NCBI RefSeq assembly: GCF_947488135.1
Contig: NZ_CANKYW010000001.1
Coordinates: forward strand, 1,054,001 to 1,118,000
Source: an uncultured Marivita sp.
GTDB lineage: Bacteria > Pseudomonadota > Alphaproteobacteria > Rhodobacterales > Rhodobacteraceae
DNA length: 64,000 nucleotides
Direction of reading: 5' to 3'
The position numbers and the translations under genes were made by a program. The notes beneath the pieces were generated by a model. That model saw only the letters and a list, made by a program, of their open reading frames with translations, was not told the DNA's origin and ran no database searches. Below are positions 33,958 to 43,263 of this stretch, piece by piece; the first letter of the stretch is position 1; every line of letters begins with the position of its first letter.

Positions 33958-35154
33958 TCAGCGCAGATAGTCCATTGGATCGACGCTGTCGAAGCCTTTG
34001 CGCACCTCGAAATGCACCCGTGCCGGATCGAAATCGGCGACCTTGGCGATGGATTGACCCCGGCTGACCGCATCCCCCTTGGCGACGGTGATGTTGTCGA
34101 CATGGGTGTAGACCGTCAGCAAACTGTCCGGGTGGCGGATGACAAGGATGTTGATGCCATCCGTGTTGCGCGTGATCGCCGCGACCTGGCCGCTGGCTGC
34201 GGCCTTGACGGTGGTGCCCACCGAGGCGCCGATGTCGATGCCGTCGTTGCGACCCTTCGAATACTCGCGGATGATGCTGCCTTGGACCGGAAACGCCATC
34301 GCCGCATTTGATGCGCTGGCCGAGGTCTGGTTGCCGACATTCGCCACAGGGGCCGCCGGAGTTGCCGCAGGCGTCGTTGCCGCGGCGGGGGCGGGTGTCT
34401 CGGCCGGGAGCGGTTGGGAGGCCGATGGCGGCTGCGGCGTGGGCGATCCGCGCCCGGGTTCGACGGGCGGCGCGCTTTCGCGCGGTGCGGTGGCCTCGGT
34501 GACGACGGGGATCAGGAGGTACTGGCCCTCTCGCAGGGAGAAATTGCTGTCGAGCCCGTTCCATTCGGCCAGCGACCGGACCGAGACATTGTAAAGCCGG
34601 GAAATCGTGAAGGCCGTTTCGCCGCGTTTGACCTGGTGCCGGATCGGTTCCGTGCCGACCTGCGGTGCCGCGCGCTGTGCGGCCGGGGTCGGGGCCGAGC
34701 GTTCGATCGCGTCGCTGGCGAGTGTGGTGATGTCGATCTGCGACGTCGGCCGGATCGGACCGGTGGTCGCCGCACCTGTGGCGGGCGAGGGTTCGGCCAC
34801 ACGGCGGGGCAGGGCGATGACCTCGCCCGCGCGCAGCGTGTCGCCGGTCTGAATGCCGTTGTAGCGCGCCAGCTCGTCGGCGGGCAGACCGACGCGGGTG
34901 GCCAGCGTGGCCAGCGTGTCGCCGCGCTGTGCGACGGCGACCTGGTAATTCGGATAAGAGATCACGCCGCGATTGTCGGGTGCAGGACGCGGCGCCGTGG
35001 CAGCGCGGGCGGCATCGGCGGTGTTGAATCCACCGTTCATCACGCCGCGCATGTCCAGGTCGAGCGGTTCGGAACAGGCGGCGAGAAGGGCCAGCACGGA
35101 AAGGCTGGTGCCCACACGAAAACCGGAACGAAGGGAAACTCTGCTGTCAGCCAT
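33958..35154 (-). CDS. LysM/M23 peptidoglycan hydrolase-like lipoprotein (NlpD type)
   Basis: The 398-residue protein has a lipoprotein signal (SVLALLAACSEP). Two LysM motifs follow (VAVAQRGDTLATLATRVG near residue 90 and HQVKRGETAFTISRLYNVS near residue 175), then a Pro/Ala linker and a C-terminal M23 domain. The M23 metal motifs are degenerate: the first His is replaced (KGRNDGIDIGAS) while HFEVRKG remains, as in NlpD/EnvC activators of amidases. It is therefore probably an amidase activator in cell division rather than a peptidase. It follows surE and pcm on the same strand, the classical surE-pcm-nlpD order. Confidence 0.9.
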   Translation of the reverse strand: MADSRVSLRSGFRVGTSLSVLALLAACSEPLDLDMRGVMNGGFNTADAARAATAPRPAPDNRGVISYPNYQVAVAQRGDTLATLATRVGLPADELARYNGIQTGDTLRAGEVIALPRRVAEPSPATGAATTGPIRPTSQIDITTLASDAIERSAPTPAAQRAAPQVGTEPIRHQVKRGETAFTISRLYNVSVRSLAEWNGLDSNFSLREGQYLLIPVVTEATAPRESAPPVEPGRGSPTPQPPSASQPLPAETPAPAAATTPAATPAAPVANVGNQTSASASNAAMAFPVQGSIIREYSKGRNDGIDIGASVGTTVKAAASGQVAAITRNTDGINILVIRHPDSLLTVYTHVDNITVAKGDAVSRGQSIAKVADFDPARVHFEVRKGFDSVDPMDYLR

Positions 35155-35214
35155 GTCGATATCCTCAGATGCGCCGGTTGTACCCCGGTCGTCACGTGCC
35201 ACACTATGCCCGTT

Positions 35215-35856
35215 TTATCCGTCGCGGGCCACCCCTTCGACCAACGGGACGAAGCGGACGGGCCTCAATTCGTCGTAATCCAGCCCTTCGGGTGTCCGGC
35301 GGACCCGGATGAGATGCTGGACGGAGTCCGATTGGCCGACCGGCAGGACCATGATTCCCCCGACCTTGAGCTGCGCGAGAAGCGGTCCCGGAGGGTCCTC
35401 GGCCGCCGCCGTCACGAGGATGCGGTCGAAGGGGGCCTGATCCGGCAGGCCGAAACTGCCATCGGCGGTGAAGGCGGTGACATTGGTCAGGCCAAGCTGG
35501 TCGAACACCTCGCGCGCCTCGCGCACCAGTCGGGCGTGGCGGTCCACAGTATAGACGCGGCGGGCCAACTGGCTCAGGATCGCGGCCTGATAGCCGGAGC
35601 CGGTGCCCACTTCGAGCACGGTATCGCGCGGGCTGATCTCGAGCGCCTGGGTCATCAGGCCGACCACCGAGGGCTGGCTGATGGTTTGCCCACAGGCGAT
35701 GGGCAGCGGCATGTCTTCGTAGGCGCGTTCGGCGAAATAGCCCTTGATGAAGGGCGCGCGGTCGACCTGCTCCATCGCGGTCAGCACGGCGGCGTTGGTG
35801 ACGCCGCGCGACCGGAGCGCGTAGAGGAACTGCATCTTGAGTTCCGCATCCTCCAT
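35215..35856 (-). CDS. pcm: Protein-L-isoaspartate O-methyltransferase
   Basis: The 213-residue enzyme methylates isoaspartyl residues for repair of aged proteins. Motifs are [49 protein letters not shown] for SAM and [32 protein letters not shown]. The ATG overlaps the surE stop (TGATG), so translation is coupled. It precedes nlpD by 60 bp. Length and order are standard. Confidence 0.95.
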   Translation of the reverse strand: MEDAELKMQFLYALRSRGVTNAAVLTAMEQVDRAPFIKGYFAERAYEDMPLPIACGQTISQPSVVGLMTQALEISPRDTVLEVGTGSGYQAAILSQLARRVYTVDRHARLVREAREVFDQLGLTNVTAFTADGSFGLPDQAPFDRILVTAAAEDPPGPLLAQLKVGGIMVLPVGQSDSVQHLIRVRRTPEGLDYDELRPVRFVPLVEGVARDG

Positions 35857-36641
35857 CAGCGAAAGGCGTCCCGCATCGCGTCAAGCTGATCATGCGCGGT
35901 CAGATCGGCGCGCATCGGCGTGATGCTGATATATCCCGCAAGGTTTTCGGCGGCATCGCTGCCGGGCGCGGTGGGCGCGCGCTGATCGCCGCCCCTGATC
36001 CACAGGAACCGGCGTCCAGAGGGCGAGTTGTGCGGCTCGACCGAAAAGCAAGTGCCTTCGCGGATGCCCTGCGGCGTGATCCGGGTGCCTTTGACGGCGG
36101 CGGCGGGGACGGGCGGGAAGTTGACGTTGTAGAACAGGCGGTAGCCGTCCTGATCGCCGGGGTCATGACCGAGGATCTTCTGGATCACCTCGATGCCGTG
36201 CACCCGCGCGGCCTCGAACGGGTCGTCGGCATGAGCGTTGTCGGGACCGTAGTATTGCGACAGGGCGATGGCCGGAATGCCCTGAAGTGCAGCTTCCATC
36301 GCGCCGCCGAGCGTGCCGGAATAGAGCGCGTTCTCGGCCGAGTTGTTGCCCCGGTTCACGCCGGACAGAACCACGTCGGGGCGCGTGTCCAGCAAGACAT
36401 CGTGCAGGCCCGCCAACACGCAATCCGCCGGGCTACCTTCGGCGGCGAAGCGGCGGTCGCCCATGTCGCTGACCATCATCGGATGGGTGTAGCTGATGCA
36501 GTGACCGACGCCGGATTGCTCGAACGCGGGGGCCACGGTCCAGACCTCGCCATCGGGTCCGGCCAGATCATAGGCGATTTCCGTCAGGACCTTGAGGCCC
36601 GGTGCGTTAATCCCGTCGTCATTGGTAATGAGTATGCGCAT
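35856..36641 (-). CDS. surE: 5'/3'-nucleotidase SurE
   Basis: The 261-residue phosphatase acts on nucleoside monophosphates in stationary-phase survival. The metal site [53 protein letters not shown] and YNVNFPP are all present. The start at 36641 begins exactly at MRILITNDD; the upstream frame is not family-like. It leads the surE-pcm-nlpD cluster. The space behind it towards the SDR gene holds two adjacent palindromes. Confidence 0.96.
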   Translation of the reverse strand: MRILITNDDGINAPGLKVLTEIAYDLAGPDGEVWTVAPAFEQSGVGHCISYTHPMMVSDMGDRRFAAEGSPADCVLAGLHDVLLDTRPDVVLSGVNRGNNSAENALYSGTLGGAMEAALQGIPAIALSQYYGPDNAHADDPFEAARVHGIEVIQKILGHDPGDQDGYRLFYNVNFPPVPAAAVKGTRITPQGIREGTCFSVEPHNSPSGRRFLWIRGGDQRAPTAPGSDAAENLAGYISITPMRADLTAHDQLDAMRDAFR

Positions 36642-36718
36642 CTGCTCTGCCTTGCTTTTTTCCTGCATAGGCCAAGCCCCGCCCTGCGGCAAGCATCCGC
36701 CGGGTCAGGCTGGCGGCG

Positions 36719-36761
36719 GATTTTGCGGTGACGCAAAATCGCGGATGCGTCGACGCATCCG
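36719..36761. repeat. Adjacent hairpin and 20-bp palindrome upstream of surE
   Basis: A 9-bp-arm hairpin (36719-36727 with 36732-36740) is separated by one base from a perfect 20-bp palindrome centred on GTCGAC (36742-36761). The pair lies between the SDR stop and the surE start. It has the same two-palindrome layout as the elements near 24.6 and 28.7 kb, with a different centre. Confidence 0.65.
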
Positions 36762-36770
36762 GCGCGCCGT

Positions 36771-37427
36771 TCAGCCGCCCAGGATCTCGGGCAACAGCCG
36801 TGCCGCTTCCTCGGAGGGAGAGGCCAGAACCGTCCGGTCTTCGCCCGGATAGAACCGCGCGCGCACATGCGTGCCCATCGGGCGCGGCGACAGGATTTTC
36901 ACCTTGGGTCCGATCGACGCCGTTTCCGCCTGCCAACTGCGCGCCAGGCTGATCTGCGCGGCCTTGGTCGTTCCGTAATGACCAAAGAATTTTTCGCCCG
37001 CGTGGTCGTCCTCGAAGAACACCGCAGTGCCGTCGCGGCCCAGAAGTGGCGCGATATAGGGCACGAGGTGGGACATCGCATCGACATTGATCGACAGCGA
37101 TTTCTTCCAGTCCTTGGCATCCATGTGATCCACCGGCGTGAGCGGCCCGGCATGGATGGCCGTGTGCACCCAGAGTGCGACCTGGCCCCAACGATCATGC
37201 ACCGAACGGCAGAGCTGCGCCATGGCGTCGGGCTTGGTGATGTCCATCGGTGCCAGCGTGGCGCTGCCGCCTTTTTGCTGGATGCGGTCATCGAGCTCTT
37301 CCAGCCCGCCGACCGTGCGCGCCACGGCGATGATGTGATGCGTGTCGGCGAGGGCGTCCGCCAGCGCGAAGCCGAGACCGCGTGAGGCGCCGGTGACCAG
37401 CGCGAGGGGGCGAGATGTGTCTGTCAT
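36771..37427 (-). CDS. Short-chain dehydrogenase/reductase family protein
   Basis: The 218-residue protein has the cofactor motif LVTGASRGLGFALADAL and the YxxxK motif in FGHYGTTKAAQISLA. The position of the catalytic Ser holds VFFEDDHAGEKF instead, so the standard triad is incomplete, as I remember for some YciK-like roseobacter members. Activity may be altered or another residue may take over. It reads towards surE and is divergent from bioY. Substrate unknown. Confidence 0.85.
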   Translation of the reverse strand: MTDTSRPLALVTGASRGLGFALADALADTHHIIAVARTVGGLEELDDRIQQKGGSATLAPMDITKPDAMAQLCRSVHDRWGQVALWVHTAIHAGPLTPVDHMDAKDWKKSLSINVDAMSHLVPYIAPLLGRDGTAVFFEDDHAGEKFFGHYGTTKAAQISLARSWQAETASIGPKVKILSPRPMGTHVRARFYPGEDRTVLASPSEEAARLLPEILGG

Positions 37428-37539
37428 GGGCTGTCACATGCCTTTTTGCCGCCCGGCCCGCAAGAGGGCAGTGCTTGACTTGACGCTGCATTTGCAGAAT
37501 TAACAGGGGCAAATGACAGCCATACGAGGGATCCTGGCC

Positions 37540-38130
37540 ATGACACTCACGCACGCCGCCTTTGGCAAGACCACATTGTTCCGTCAGGCGCTGCTCGCGT
37601 TGGGCGGTGCCGCGTTCATCGCGGCGGCCACGCAGGTGTCGGTGCCGTTCTTTCCGGTTCCGATGACGCTTCAGACACTGGCGATCCTGATCGTCGGCCT
37701 GAGCTTCGGCGCGCGTCTGGGGACGGCGACTTTGATCACCTATCTCGGCTACGGCGCGATGGGTCTGCCGGTGTTTGCCAACGGTATGAACGGCTTGGCC
37801 TTCGCCGGTCCGACCGCTGGCTTTCTTCTGGGCTTCGTGCTGATGGCGGGCCTCGCCGGTCTGGCCGCCGATCGCGGGATCGCCAAGGGCTTTGTCTCAA
37901 CGTCGCTGGTGACGCTGGGCCTTGCGGCGCTGCTTTATGTTCCCGGCATCGCGTGGCCGATGGCGGTGGCGTCCGCAACCGGCGTCGAGGCGGGATGGGT
38001 CGGTCAGGAGATCGGCTACTACTGGACCTACTTCATCGCGCCCTTCCTGATTGGCGATGCGGTCAAGGCGGTGATTGCCGCGACGGTCGTGACCGGCGCC
38101 TGGAAAGCATTGGCGGGTCGCCGCGCCTGA
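37540..38130 (+). CDS. bioY: Biotin transporter substrate-binding subunit BioY
   Basis: The 196-residue membrane protein has six hydrophobic segments and BioY motifs PFFPVPMTLQTLAILIVGL, YLGYGAMGLPVFAN and GPTAGFLLGFVLMAG. BioY imports biotin alone or with an ECF energising module; no bioM/N genes are visible here. I start at 37540, which has GAGGGAT upstream, rather than an ATG nine codons earlier. A palindrome CTGCATTTGCAG lies about 50 bp upstream in the promoter region; no BioR-type TTATnTATAA site was seen. A terminator follows. Confidence 0.92.
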   Translation: MTLTHAAFGKTTLFRQALLALGGAAFIAAATQVSVPFFPVPMTLQTLAILIVGLSFGARLGTATLITYLGYGAMGLPVFANGMNGLAFAGPTAGFLLGFVLMAGLAGLAADRGIAKGFVSTSLVTLGLAALLYVPGIAWPMAVASATGVEAGWVGQEIGYYWTYFIAPFLIGDAVKAVIAATVVTGAWKALAGRRA

Positions 38131-38155
38131 AATTTTACCGTATGGTAAAAAAAGA

Positions 38156-38186
38156 CCCCCGCCCGAGTAATCGGCGGGGGTTTTTT
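38156..38186 (+). terminator. Rho-independent terminator of bioY
   Basis: An 8-bp stem CCCCCGCC/GGCGGGGG (38156-38163 with 38173-38180) is followed by six T. A second, smaller hairpin TTTTACC/GGTAAAA lies just upstream at 38132-38149. Confidence 0.92.
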
Positions 38187-38274
38187 CTTGTGGGGTGGGA
38201 ATGGGGGCTCTGCCCCCGTCGCGCAAGCGCGACTCCCCCGAGATATTTTTTGCCCAAAGAAGCCGAAGTCAGGG

Positions 38275-38541
38275 TTAGCCGTTTGGCGCGGGGATTTCGA
38301 GCCACTCTGCCGCGCCGTTGCGGGCCAATGCCACGCGGCCATCCTCGATGGCGACCACGGTCTTGCCGTTCACGCTGTCGCCTCTTGTGACGGTCTTGGT
38401 CCGACCGCTGCGCAGTTTCAAGAGCGCGTGTGGGTCGGTTTGCGAGCCGAAGGTGCCCAGAAGAATGAGCGCGCCGTTCAGATCATTGGTGGTTTGGGTC
38501 GCGGTTTGAGCAACCTGCAGCGGGGTTTGGTCTTGAGCCAT
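38275..38541 (-). CDS. Small hypothetical protein with GspC/PilP-like repeat
   Basis: The 88-residue product starts MAQDQTPLQVAQTATQTTND. The C-terminal half (TVTRGDSVNGKTVVAIEDGRV then ALARNGAAEWLEIP) follows the beta pattern of GspC or PilP homology domains. No signal peptide is present with this start; a TTG 18 codons upstream would extend it. No good ribosome site is visible. It lies 97 bp downstream of purF on the same strand and may be cotranscribed. The function is unknown. Confidence 0.6.
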   Translation of the reverse strand: MAQDQTPLQVAQTATQTTNDLNGALILLGTFGSQTDPHALLKLRSGRTKTVTRGDSVNGKTVVAIEDGRVALARNGAAEWLEIPAPNG

Positions 38542-38637
38542 GATGCGTGCAATTTCTGTTTCGATTGCCCGCCAGATGGGCGCGATCGGTGGCAATGAAA
38601 AGTGGGCATTTTGGCCTGCGCGAAAGGTCGCCGACGG

Positions 38638-40095
38638 TTATTCGGCGGCCTTCATCTGGAAGCCTTTTTCCAGCATGTCCGACGGCTCCACCGGGTATTC
38701 GCCCGAGAAACAGGCGTCGCAATATTGCGGCGATTTCGGATCGCGGCCCGACGCTTCGCCGACGGCGCGGTAGAGGCCGTCGAGCGAGATGAACTTGAGG
38801 CTGTCGACGCCCAGATGATCGCGCATTTCGTCCTCGGACATGGTGGCGGCCAGCAGCTTTTCGCGTTGGGGCGTGTCGACACCGTAGAAACAGGGCCAGG
38901 CGGTGGGGGGCGAGGCGATGCGGAAATGGACCTCGGCGGCGCCGGCGTCGAGGATCATTTCCTTGATCTTGCGGCTGGTTGTGCCGCGCACGACGCTGTC
39001 GTCCACGAGGATCACGCGCTTGCCCTTGATCAGGGCGCGGTTGACGTTGAGCTTGAGGCGCACACCCATATTGCGGATCTGCTCGGTCGGCTCGATGAAG
39101 GTGCGGCCCATGTACTGGTTGCGGATGATGCCCATGCCGTAGGGGATGCCCGACTCGTGTGCAAAACCGATGGCGGCGGGGGTGCCGCTGTCGGGGACGG
39201 GGCAGACGAGGTCTGCGTCCACGGGTGTTTCGCGGGCCAGTTCCACACCGATCTGGCGGCGGGTTTCATAGACCGAGCGGTCGCCGATGATGCTGTCGGG
39301 GCGCGAGAAATAGACGTGTTCGAAGATGCAGAAGCGGGATTTTTGCGGGCGGAAGGGACGGATGGATTCGACGCCCTTGTCGGCGGTGATGACCACCATC
39401 TCGCCCGGATCGATCTCGCGCACGTATTCGGCACCGATGATGTCGAGCGCGCAGGTTTCCGAGGACAGCGCCCAGCCATCGCCGATCTTGCCCAGTACCA
39501 GCGGGCGCACGCCCAACGGGTCGCGCACGCCGATGAGCTTGGTCCGGGTCATGGCAACGACCGAGAACGCGCCTTCGACGCGGCGCAGCGCATCTTCCAT
39601 GCGGCTGGGAATGTCGCGTTGCAGGGAGCGTGCCATCAGATGGATGATACATTCGCTGTCCGACGAGGATTGGAAGATCGAGCCCCGGTCGATCAGTTCT
39701 TTGCGCAGGGCGTCGGCATTGGTGATGTTGCCGTTATGGGCAATCGCGGCGCCGCCCATGGAAAACTCGCCGAAGAAGGGCTGCACGTCGCGGATCTGGG
39801 TCTGGCCTTTGGACCCGGCGGTGGAGTAGCGCACATGGCCGATGGCCAGCTCGCCCGGCAGGGTCTCCATGAGCTTCTGACTGGTGAAGTTGTCGCGCAC
39901 ATAGCCGAAGCGCCGCGCGCTGTTGAAGCCGTGTTCGGGGTGGTGGCTGACGATGCCTCCGGCCTCTTGCCCGCGGTGTTGCAGGGCGTGCAGGCCAAGG
40001 GCGACGAAGTTTGCGGCATCGGTCACGCCGACGACGCCGAAGATTCCGCATTCCTCTTTCAGCTTGTCATCGTCGAAGGGATGGGCGGGTGGCAT
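38638..40095 (-). CDS. purF: Amidophosphoribosyltransferase
   Basis: The 485-residue enzyme starts purine synthesis by making phosphoribosylamine from PRPP and glutamine. A short propeptide precedes the catalytic Cys16 (KEECGIFGVVG). Glutaminase motifs HALQHRGQEAGG and GDRSVYETR-type block, and the PRPP motif VILVDDSVVRGTTSRK, are clear. CIFEHVYFSRPDS and YCDACFSGEYP indicate the oxygen-sensitive 4Fe-4S form. It follows cvpA with a spacing of 120 bp, the common cvpA-purF order. The long open frame on the opposite strand is a shadow. Confidence 0.96.
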   Translation of the reverse strand: MPPAHPFDDDKLKEECGIFGVVGVTDAANFVALGLHALQHRGQEAGGIVSHHPEHGFNSARRFGYVRDNFTSQKLMETLPGELAIGHVRYSTAGSKGQTQIRDVQPFFGEFSMGGAAIAHNGNITNADALRKELIDRGSIFQSSSDSECIIHLMARSLQRDIPSRMEDALRRVEGAFSVVAMTRTKLIGVRDPLGVRPLVLGKIGDGWALSSETCALDIIGAEYVREIDPGEMVVITADKGVESIRPFRPQKSRFCIFEHVYFSRPDSIIGDRSVYETRRQIGVELARETPVDADLVCPVPDSGTPAAIGFAHESGIPYGMGIIRNQYMGRTFIEPTEQIRNMGVRLKLNVNRALIKGKRVILVDDSVVRGTTSRKIKEMILDAGAAEVHFRIASPPTAWPCFYGVDTPQREKLLAATMSEDEMRDHLGVDSLKFISLDGLYRAVGEASGRDPKSPQYCDACFSGEYPVEPSDMLEKGFQMKAAE

Positions 40096-40215
40096 CTGGG
40101 TGTCGGACAAATCGGGACTCCGAATCCGTGGCAGCAGAGGATGCCCCCTCATAAGCGCCCGCGCGCCCGGTGTCACGAAACTATACGATCCTCGCGACCA
40201 TATGCCGGGATTGTG

Positions 40216-40788
40216 TCAGGTGTCGCTTTCCGGTGGTGCATCGCAGACGCCGACCAGCGCCTCGTATTGGGCGGTGATCCAGCCAAGCGCCTGTTCGGGG
40301 TTCTGATCCTCGATCTGGCCGGTCAGGCGGCTGAAGACCACGGCAGAGCGGCTGTCGTCGATCATGGCGACGTCCTGCGCGGTGATGACGACCTCGTAGA
40401 CGAAGAACGCGACCGCGACGAGCAACACGCCGCGTGCGACCCCGAACAGGAACCCGAGCGCCTGATCGACGCCGCCCAGGGCCGAGCGTTGCACGATCGT
40501 CGAGAAGAGCGGGGTGAAGAAAGACATGATGACCAGCGCGATGGTGAAGACGGCGGCGAAACCGCCGATCACGCTGAGTTCGCAGCTGCCGGTCATGAAT
40601 TCGCCGATCACCGGGATTTCCGTCATGAGCGGGCGCAGTTGCGGGCCGAACATGAAGCCCAGAATGGCCGCCGCGATCCAGCCGAGGATCGCCATCGCCT
40701 CGCGGACGATGCCACGCGAATAGGCCAGAAGCGCAGACAGAACGATGACGACGGCCACGACGCCGTCAATTATGGTGAACCCTTCCAT
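40216..40788 (-). CDS. cvpA: CvpA family membrane protein
   Basis: The 190-residue protein has four hydrophobic segments and CvpA-type sequence MEGFTIIDGVVAVVIVLSAL, YSRGIVREAMAILGWI and LGGVDQALGFLFGVARGVLL. In enterobacteria CvpA is linked to colicin V production and envelope integrity. Its gene usually precedes purF, as here. It lies 33 bp after radA. Function in this organism is not known. Confidence 0.92.
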   Translation of the reverse strand: MEGFTIIDGVVAVVIVLSALLAYSRGIVREAMAILGWIAAAILGFMFGPQLRPLMTEIPVIGEFMTGSCELSVIGGFAAVFTIALVIMSFFTPLFSTIVQRSALGGVDQALGFLFGVARGVLLVAVAFFVYEVVITAQDVAMIDDSRSAVVFSRLTGQIEDQNPEQALGWITAQYEALVGVCDAPPESDT

Positions 40789-40821
40789 CGGTCCCTTGCC
40801 CTTCTTTTTCTTCGGATGGCG

Positions 40822-42189
40822 CTAACCTGCGCCGAACACATCACCAACAAAGCTTGCCAAAGCGTCAATTTCCGTGGCCGCGATCCCGTCGCGGGGCATG
40901 GATTTCCCACCCTTTGGCACTATCGCGGCGGTAAAACCAAGTTTTTGTGCTTCTTTCAACCGATTTTCGGTTTGCCCCACCGGGCGGAGCGCGCCGGACA
41001 GGCTGATTTCGCCGAAGACCACGGTCTCGGCGGGCAGGGCGACATCCTCGCGCGCCGACAGGAGCGCTGCGGCCACGGCCAGATCCGCCGCAGGTTCGCT
41101 GACCTTCATTCCGCCTGCAACGTTGAGGTAAACATCCATCCCAGCGAAGGGGATACCGCAGCGCGCCTCGAGAACCGCCAGGATCATGGCGAGCCGACCG
41201 CCATCCCAGCCGACCACGGATCTGCGTGGTTGGCTGTGTGGCGTGGGCGCCACAAGCGCCTGAAATTCCACCAGAACCGGACGCGTGCCTTCGATTCCGG
41301 CAAAGACCGCCGATCCGGGCGATGGATCGCCGCGTTCCGACAGGAACAGGGCCGAGGGATTCGCCACCTCGGCAAGGCCGGCGCCCGTCATCTCGAACAC
41401 GCCGATCTCGTCCGCCGGGCCAAAGCGGTTCTTGACCGCGCGCAGGATGCGGAACTGATGGCCGCGTTCGCCTTCGAAATAAAGCACGGTGTCGACCATG
41501 TGTTCGACCACGCGCGGGCCAGCGATCTGGCCATCCTTGGTGACGTGACCGACCATGACGATCGACGTACCGCGCCGCTTGGCGAAGCTGGTCAGCTCGT
41601 GCGCCGAGGCGCGCACCTGCGCCACGCTGCCGGGGGCAGAGGTGACGTTGTCGGCCCACATCGTCTGGATCGAGTCGATGATGGCGAGATCGGGTTTTTC
41701 GGTTTCCAGCGTCTTCAGGATGTCACGCAGGTTGGTTTCCGTGGCCAGCTTGACCGGTGCATTCTGCAAGCCGAGGCGGGTGGCGCGCATGCGGACCTGC
41801 GCGCTGGCCTCCTCGCCGGAAATGTAGATCACCTTGAGACCGGCATTTGCGAAGGCGGCGGCGGCTTGCAACAGCAGGGTGGATTTGCCGATGCCGGGGT
41901 CGCCGCCGACCAAAAGCGCCGAGGCGGGCACGAGACCCCCGCCCAGAACGCGGTCGAGTTCGGCCATCCGGGATTCCGTGCGCGGTGGCGGCGCTTCGGT
42001 GCCCGACAGGTCGCTGAGCGGCAGGGATCGTCCCTTCGAGGCTCCCAGTGCCTTGGATGATGGACCGGCGGCGAGGGGCACCTCTTCGACAATCGAATTC
42101 CACTCGCCGCACGCGTCGCAGCGTCCGGCCCATTTGTTGGTGGTGTTGCCACAGGTCTGGCAGACAAAGGTTGCGGTGGATTTCGCCAT
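40822..42189 (-). CDS. radA: DNA repair protein RadA
   Basis: The 455-residue RecA-related helicase has a C4 zinc finger (CQTCGN and CDACGEWNS), Walker A GGDPGIGKST, the RadA signature VKNRFGPADEIGVFEM and a C-terminal Lon-like domain (VYLNVAGGMKVSEPAADLAVAAAL region). It promotes branch migration in recombination. The start MAKSTATFVCQTCGN is standard. It is in the same orientation as, and just downstream of, a coiled-coil membrane protein gene. Confidence 0.95.
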   Translation of the reverse strand: MAKSTATFVCQTCGNTTNKWAGRCDACGEWNSIVEEVPLAAGPSSKALGASKGRSLPLSDLSGTEAPPPRTESRMAELDRVLGGGLVPASALLVGGDPGIGKSTLLLQAAAAFANAGLKVIYISGEEASAQVRMRATRLGLQNAPVKLATETNLRDILKTLETEKPDLAIIDSIQTMWADNVTSAPGSVAQVRASAHELTSFAKRRGTSIVMVGHVTKDGQIAGPRVVEHMVDTVLYFEGERGHQFRILRAVKNRFGPADEIGVFEMTGAGLAEVANPSALFLSERGDPSPGSAVFAGIEGTRPVLVEFQALVAPTPHSQPRRSVVGWDGGRLAMILAVLEARCGIPFAGMDVYLNVAGGMKVSEPAADLAVAAALLSAREDVALPAETVVFGEISLSGALRPVGQTENRLKEAQKLGFTAAIVPKGGKSMPRDGIAATEIDALASFVGDVFGAG

Positions 42190-42246
42190 GACGCCGCTTG
42201 TGGCCCAAGCTGCGGGGGCCTGCAAGCGGCGCTGTCGTGACAGGTC

Positions 42247-43104
42247 TTATTCGGCAGCGCGCCGCGCGAGCAGGGCGACGATGCGGTTGTCGTCATTGTC
42301 GGGGAATTGTGTGGGATCGTCCCAATCCGTGGCCGTTTCTGCGGGCTTGGGGTCCGATTTCGTCAGATCGCGCGCCGGGATGGTCGGTGCGGCATCCGCG
42401 GCAAAAAGTTCGGGAAGGATCTCCGAGAGCTCTTCGTTGAGGCGGTTCAGCTGGGCCTGTGCGACGCTTTCCTCAAGCTCGACCTTGTCCATCCAGACCC
42501 GCATCTGCGCGGCGGTGGCCTTGGCGTCGTCGAGACGGGTGTTGAAATCCTCGATCTCCTGCTGGCGCTGAATGAGGAAGTCGCGGGCGCGGGCGACGCT
42601 GCGATCCGAATAGGTCTGCGCGAGATCCTTGGAGACATGGCTCATCTGGCTGGCCACTTCGAGAACCGACGGCTCCAATTCGGCCAGATCCGGGTGATCG
42701 CGCAGGTAGGCCATGCGTTCGCGGACCGAATCAAATTCCGATTTCATCTTGAACACGCCTTCGCGGTCCGAGGCGTGCGACAGCCGATAGGCGCGCGCCA
42801 CGTCCTCCATCGCGATCTGAAACCGGCGGTGCGAGTTTTCCAGCGCCATGATCCGGGCGTTTGCGGGAAGAAAAAAACACAGGCCAACCATGAGCGCCGT
42901 GACAAGCCCTTGTACCACAGGTCCGGCCTGCGGGTAGGCGACACCCCCAAATGTAGCGGTCATCTCGAGCCAAGGCGCGTAGCCGAAGGCGCAGGCGATC
43001 GTGTATCCAAGCAAGCCAAGACCCAGCGCAGCGACGGTTGCGAACATCAACCGTTGCATCAGCCAACCCGTTGCAACCACGAAAGAACGCGTCGCAGCAA
43101 TCAT
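42247..43104 (-). CDS. Coiled-coil membrane protein upstream of radA
   Basis: The 285-residue product has two N-terminal hydrophobic segments (near residues 18-40 and 60-80), then a long helical, charged region with heptad character (roughly residues 90-225). An acidic tail ends the protein. Homologues in roseobacters are sometimes labelled DNA repair protein, probably only because radA is next. Nothing in the sequence supports that; a membrane-anchored coiled coil is what is visible. The ATG at 43104 begins MIAATRSFVVATG. It is 57 bp from radA and likely cotranscribed. Confidence 0.75.
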   Translation of the reverse strand: MIAATRSFVVATGWLMQRLMFATVAALGLGLLGYTIACAFGYAPWLEMTATFGGVAYPQAGPVVQGLVTALMVGLCFFLPANARIMALENSHRRFQIAMEDVARAYRLSHASDREGVFKMKSEFDSVRERMAYLRDHPDLAELEPSVLEVASQMSHVSKDLAQTYSDRSVARARDFLIQRQQEIEDFNTRLDDAKATAAQMRVWMDKVELEESVAQAQLNRLNEELSEILPELFAADAAPTIPARDLTKSDPKPAETATDWDDPTQFPDNDDNRIVALLARRAAE

Positions 43105-43263
43105 CAGAACCCCCAGGTCACCACCTTAACCAACTTCAACATCGGCAACTTTATGCCGAAAGGCGCCAATGCCATACTGTTTTTTAACGATTTTTCCGAC
43201 TGGTCGGGAAGGTGTGATCAATCGACACAATTCTTTCGGATTGTTTCGATTTCGTCATCAATT

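Noticed and set aside
37428-37539. BioR-type operator before bioY
   Set aside because: No TTATnTATAA-like sequence is present. Only an unrelated short palindrome was seen.
38602-42060. Open frame of 1152 codons on the plus strand
   Set aside because: It lies opposite purF, cvpA and radA, which have clear families. Long antisense frames are expected at this GC content.
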